Shown here in pieces: positions 61,133 through 64,000 of a DNA stretch of 64,000 bases. The translations under genes and the position numbers were made by a program. The notes under the pieces were generated by a model, which worked only from the letters and a program-made list of their open reading frames with translations, had not been told where the DNA came from and did no database searches. Source of the DNA: Novacetimonas cocois (GTDB taxonomy: Bacteria; Pseudomonadota; Alphaproteobacteria; Acetobacterales; Acetobacteraceae); NCBI RefSeq assembly GCF_003311635.1, contig NZ_QEXL01000001.1:92844-156843 (forward strand). Direction: 5' to 3'. Within the stretch, counting starts at the first letter, position 1. The number at the start of each line of letters is the position of its first letter.

Positions 61133-61210
61133 GGCGCGGGCGGTTTCGCCTGTCGCATGGATCATGGGCCGGGTTTTGCATTTTGACCGGGCGGGAGTTT
61201 ATAGGGCCGT

Positions 61211-63007
61211 ATGAACGTTGTTCCAGCGACGCGGCCCGATGCCGCCGGAAAAGTGCAGCCCGATCCGCATGACCCGGCATCGACGGGGCTGCTGGCGCGT
61301 CGCCTGTGGCGCGAGGAGCTGAGCCACCACCGCCTGCGCATCGTGGGCGTCGTGGTCCTGACGGCGCTGATGGCGGTCTTCAGCGCGCTGTATCCGCTGG
61401 TGATCCAGCGCGCGCTGGACATGTTCGCCGCCCAGGACCCGCGCATCCTGTACCAGGTTCCCGTCCTGGTGGTTGTCATCACCACCGCCAAGGCCGTGTC
61501 GCAATACTGGCAGAGCGTCGCGGTGCAGGGGCTGGTCCTGTCGGTCATCCGCGACCTGCAGGGACGGATGTTTTCCCATCTGGTCAATGCCGACGTCTCC
61601 CGCATCGAGGAGGAGGCGCCGGCCCAGCTTGCCGCGCGTTTCACCACCGATGCCGTTTCCATCCGCGAGGCACTGATCCGCGCCACCAACGCGCTGGGCG
61701 ACGCGGTGACGGTCATCGGGCTGATCGTGTCCATGTTCTACATGGACTGGGAACTCAGCCTGATTGCCGCCGTGCTGTATCCCGTCGCGGCGATGCCGGT
61801 GCGGCGTCTGGGCAAGCGTCTGCGCAGGGAATCGGGCGGCATGCATGAACAGGTCGGCGCCACCGCCGCCCTGCTGACCGAAAGCTTTGCCCAGTCGCGG
61901 ACGATCCGCGTCTATGGGCTGGAACAGGTGGAGGAACAGCGCGCCAATCATGTTCTCGACCTGCTGCATGCCGGCCTGCTGCGCATCGCGCGGGGACGGG
62001 CGCGCGTTGACCCGATGCTGGAGGTTCTGGGTGGAATCGCGGTCGCGGCGGTGCTGGGTTTCGCCGGGTGGCGGGCCACGCAGGGGGGGGCGACGCTGGG
62101 CGATTTTTCGGGGTTTGTCGCGGCCCTCCTGCTGGCGGCGCGGCCCCTGCGGGCGCTCGGGACGCTCAATGTCGCGCTGCAGGAAGGCATGGGCGGCCTG
62201 CAGCGGGTCTTTCAGATCATCGACGAACCCGCCGCCGTGCGACAGTCGCCGCAGGCGCGGCCTTTGCCCGCCGGGCGTGGCGACCTGCGGTTCAATGACG
62301 TGTCGTTCATTTATCCCGACGGGCGCATGGGGCTGTCGGGGCTGGATTTCATCGCGCGCCCCGGCACGACCGTGGCGCTGGTCGGGGCGTCGGGAGCGGG
62401 CAAATCCACCGCCCTGTCGCTGGTGCCCCGGCTGCATGACGTCTCGGGCGGCAGCATCGTGCTGGATGGGGAGGACCTGCGGAACCTGATCCTTGCCGAC
62501 CTGCGCGACGCCATCGCCTATGTCAGCCAGGATTCGCTGCTGTTTGACCTGTCGGTGGGGGAAAACATCCGCATGGGCAACCGCAACGCCAGCCTGTCGG
62601 ATGTCCGCGCGGCGGCGCGCGCGGCGGCGGCGGACGATTTCATCATGGCCCTGCCCGAAGGGTACGACACCGTGGTGGGACCGGGGGGGCAGAGGCTGTC
62701 CGGCGGGCAGCGCCAGCGTGTCGCCCTTGCGCGCGCGCTGCTGCGCAACCCGCGGATCCTTCTGCTGGACGAGGCGACAAGTGCCCTCGACAGCGACAGC
62801 GAGGCCACGGTCCAGCAGGCGCTGACCCATCTGCGACAGGGGCGGACGACCATCATCGTGGCCCATCGCCTGTCCACCATCCGTTCGGCCGACCTGGTGG
62901 TTGTCATGGCCGAAGGGCGGGCGGTGGAGCATGGAACCCATGATGCCCTGATGCAGCAGGATGGCGTTTATGCCCGCATGGTCCGCACCCAGGCATTCGG
63001 GCTTTAG
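61211..63007 (+). CDS. ABC exporter half-transporter (MsbA-like), TM plus ATPase
   Basis: This 598-residue protein joins a six-helix type-1 exporter domain (about 40-335) and an ATPase domain. Walker A is G-A-S-G-A-G-K-S-T (392-400), signature L-S-G-G-Q-R-Q-R near 496, Walker B I-L-L-L-D-E-A-T-S-A-L-D, and a switch His in I-V-A-H-R-L-S-T. It should work as a homodimer, possibly on lipids or drugs. It starts 78 bp after cca; it may belong to the same transcript. Substrate unknown. Confidence 0.9.
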   Translation: MNVVPATRPDAAGKVQPDPHDPASTGLLARRLWREELSHHRLRIVGVVVLTALMAVFSALYPLVIQRALDMFAAQDPRILYQVPVLVVVITTAKAVSQYWQSVAVQGLVLSVIRDLQGRMFSHLVNADVSRIEEEAPAQLAARFTTDAVSIREALIRATNALGDAVTVIGLIVSMFYMDWELSLIAAVLYPVAAMPVRRLGKRLRRESGGMHEQVGATAALLTESFAQSRTIRVYGLEQVEEQRANHVLDLLHAGLLRIARGRARVDPMLEVLGGIAVAAVLGFAGWRATQGGATLGDFSGFVAALLLAARPLRALGTLNVALQEGMGGLQRVFQIIDEPAAVRQSPQARPLPAGRGDLRFNDVSFIYPDGRMGLSGLDFIARPGTTVALVGASGAGKSTALSLVPRLHDVSGGSIVLDGEDLRNLILADLRDAIAYVSQDSLLFDLSVGENIRMGNRNASLSDVRAAARAAAADDFIMALPEGYDTVVGPGGQRLSGGQRQRVALARALLRNPRILLLDEATSALDSDSEATVQQALTHLRQGRTTIIVAHRLSTIRSADLVVVMAEGRAVEHGTHDALMQQDGVYARMVRTQAFGL

Positions 63008-63075
63008 TGCGTTGGTTTTCATTACGGTCGAATAAGGTGCGTGCGATGGTTGAAGTCGCATCGCGTTCGTGTCAT

Positions 63076-63102
63076 GCATTGACCGACCCGTTCGGTCAAT
63101 GC
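63076..63102. promoter_or_regulatory. Perfect inverted-repeat operator, TetR-type
   Basis: GCATTGACCGA (63076-63086) and its exact reverse complement TCGGTCAATGC (63092-63102) are separated by five bases. Palindromes with TTGACC/GGTCAA arms are typical of TetR-family repressor sites before efflux genes, and this one lies 52 bp before an EmrA-like start. A -35-like TTGACC is inside the left arm. No TetR gene is visible in the window; it may be to the right. Confidence 0.6.
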
Positions 63103-63154
63103 GGGCGCGTGGCGCGTCTCCGGGATACGAATCGTACGATAATGAGGGAACCAC

Positions 63155-64000
63155 ATGGCCGGTGATGAAGCCCACACGCCAGATAACGGACAGGCGGACG
63201 AGCAGAAAAAGCCCACCGAAAACAGGGAAAAGCCGTCGCGAAAGATCATCATGATCGGCATGCTGGTGGTACTGGTCGTCGCGGCGGCGGTGTACTGGCT
63301 GCTGCATCGGGGCGAGGTGGAAACCGATGACGCCTTTACCGCCGGTCGCGCCGTGGCGATCGCGCCGCATGTGCGGGGATACGTGACCGAGCTTCTGGTC
63401 AACGACAACCAGTTCGTCCACGAAGGGCAGATACTGGCGAAGATCGATGACCGTGACTGGCGCGCCGCGCGGGACCAGGCGGCGGCCAGCGTGGAACTGG
63501 CGCAGGCGCAGGCGGATAACGCGGAACTGATGCTTGCGGTGGCGCAGAAGAACTTCCCCGGTCGCCTGCTGGCGGCGCAGGGCGCGTTGCAGGGCGCGCA
63601 GGCGCAGCAGTTCCGGGCCCAGACCGATTTCAACCGCCAGCATTCCGTCGCGCGCGCCGCAACCTCGCAGCAGGATATCGATTACGCGACTGCGGCGCTG
63701 GACGTGGCCAAGGCGCGGGTGCTGCAGGCGCAGGGCGAACTGCAGCAGGCCATGCCGGTCATCCCCAATATCTCCAGCAGCCAGAACAGGGTTACCCAGG
63801 CGCAGGCCCAGATGCACGAGGCGCAGGCACAGCTGCGGCAGGCGGAACTGAACCTGGAATGGACGGTCATCCGCGCGCCGCATGATGGCTGGATATCGCA
63901 GCGTAACATCGAACGCGGCACGCTGGTCAGCGTCGGGCAGACGGTCTTTTCCATCGTGGAGCCGGAAGTCTGGGTTGTCGCCAATTACAAGGAGACGCAG
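63155..64000 (+). CDS. EmrA-like membrane fusion protein (3' end outside window)
   Basis: This is the first 282 codons of a HlyD-family adaptor that runs off the right edge. It has a charged, Lys/Glu-rich cytoplasmic start, a membrane anchor near residues 31-49, the lipoyl motif (E-T-D-D-A-F-T-A-G and I-A-P-H-V-R-G-Y-V), a Gln/Ala-rich coiled coil and the second lipoyl motif I-R-A-P-H-D-G-W-I-S. It resembles EmrA, which works with an EmrB MFS pump; such a gene may follow. ATG 63155 follows GAGGGAA. The gene is most likely controlled by the operator at 63076. Confidence 0.85.
   Translation, partial: MAGDEAHTPDNGQADEQKKPTENREKPSRKIIMIGMLVVLVVAAAVYWLLHRGEVETDDAFTAGRAVAIAPHVRGYVTELLVNDNQFVHEGQILAKIDDRDWRAARDQAAASVELAQAQADNAELMLAVAQKNFPGRLLAAQGALQGAQAQQFRAQTDFNRQHSVARAATSQQDIDYATAALDVAKARVLQAQGELQQAMPVIPNISSSQNRVTQAQAQMHEAQAQLRQAELNLEWTVIRAPHDGWISQRNIERGTLVSVGQTVFSIVEPEVWVVANYKETQ

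Noticed and set aside
61199-63883. Minus-strand frame of 894 codons across the ABC exporter and the EmrA-like gene
   Set aside because: It spans two well-supported plus-strand genes and the operator region; composition (Arg, Gln, His, Gly) is typical of a shadow frame.

Overview
The window is GC-rich bacterial chromosome from an alphaproteobacterium. An acetic-acid bacterium (Acetobacteraceae, Komagataeibacter/Gluconacetobacter-like) is my best guess. The class call rests on a CcrM-type cell-cycle methyltransferase behind rnhB, adk between secY and rpsM, and no rpsD between rpsK and rpoA. The family call is an impression from protein style and efflux gene content. I see no tRNA, rRNA, CRISPR array, insertion sequence or prophage.

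Layout. (1) 1-4851: the end of an RND permease gene, then its adaptor and outer-membrane channel, joined by ATGA overlaps. (2) 4958-33198: a 28-kb block for transcription and translation: rplK-rplA-rplJ-rplL-rpoB-rpoC, rpsL-rpsG-tuf, the S10 and spc operons, secY-adk, then rpsM-rpsK-rpoA-rplQ. Readable promoters precede rplK, rpsL and rpsM. Terminators follow rplO and rplQ, and hairpins lie before rplK, rplJ, rpoB, rpoC, tuf and rpoA. secE-nusG and fusA are missing from their usual places. (3) 33364-35991: an aliphatic-sulfonate/nitrate/taurine-type ABC importer of unknown substrate. (4) 36116-48120: an MdtABC-type RND system with its own outer-membrane channel and an EmrB/QacA-type MFS pump, all on the minus strand, bracketed by two related small CsbD-like membrane proteins. 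(5) 48281-51325: rnhB, ccrM and a second solitary adenine methyltransferase, behind a leader with five GANTC sites in 137 bp. (6) 51375-59094, minus strand: an ankyrin-type exported protein, then a four-gene MoxR / DUF58 / DUF4159 / VWA operon. (7) 59169-64000: DUF1285, CCA-adding enzyme, an ABC exporter, and the start of an EmrA-type adaptor gene behind a perfect inverted-repeat operator.

How they work together. The central block makes ribosomes, RNA polymerase, EF-Tu and the Sec channel. Around it are four or five export systems, fitting a bacterium exposed to acids, alcohols or toxic compounds. The most interesting candidates are the GANTC-dense leader before rnhB-ccrM, the orphan D12-class methyltransferase beside ccrM, and the MoxR operon, whose biochemical role is unknown.
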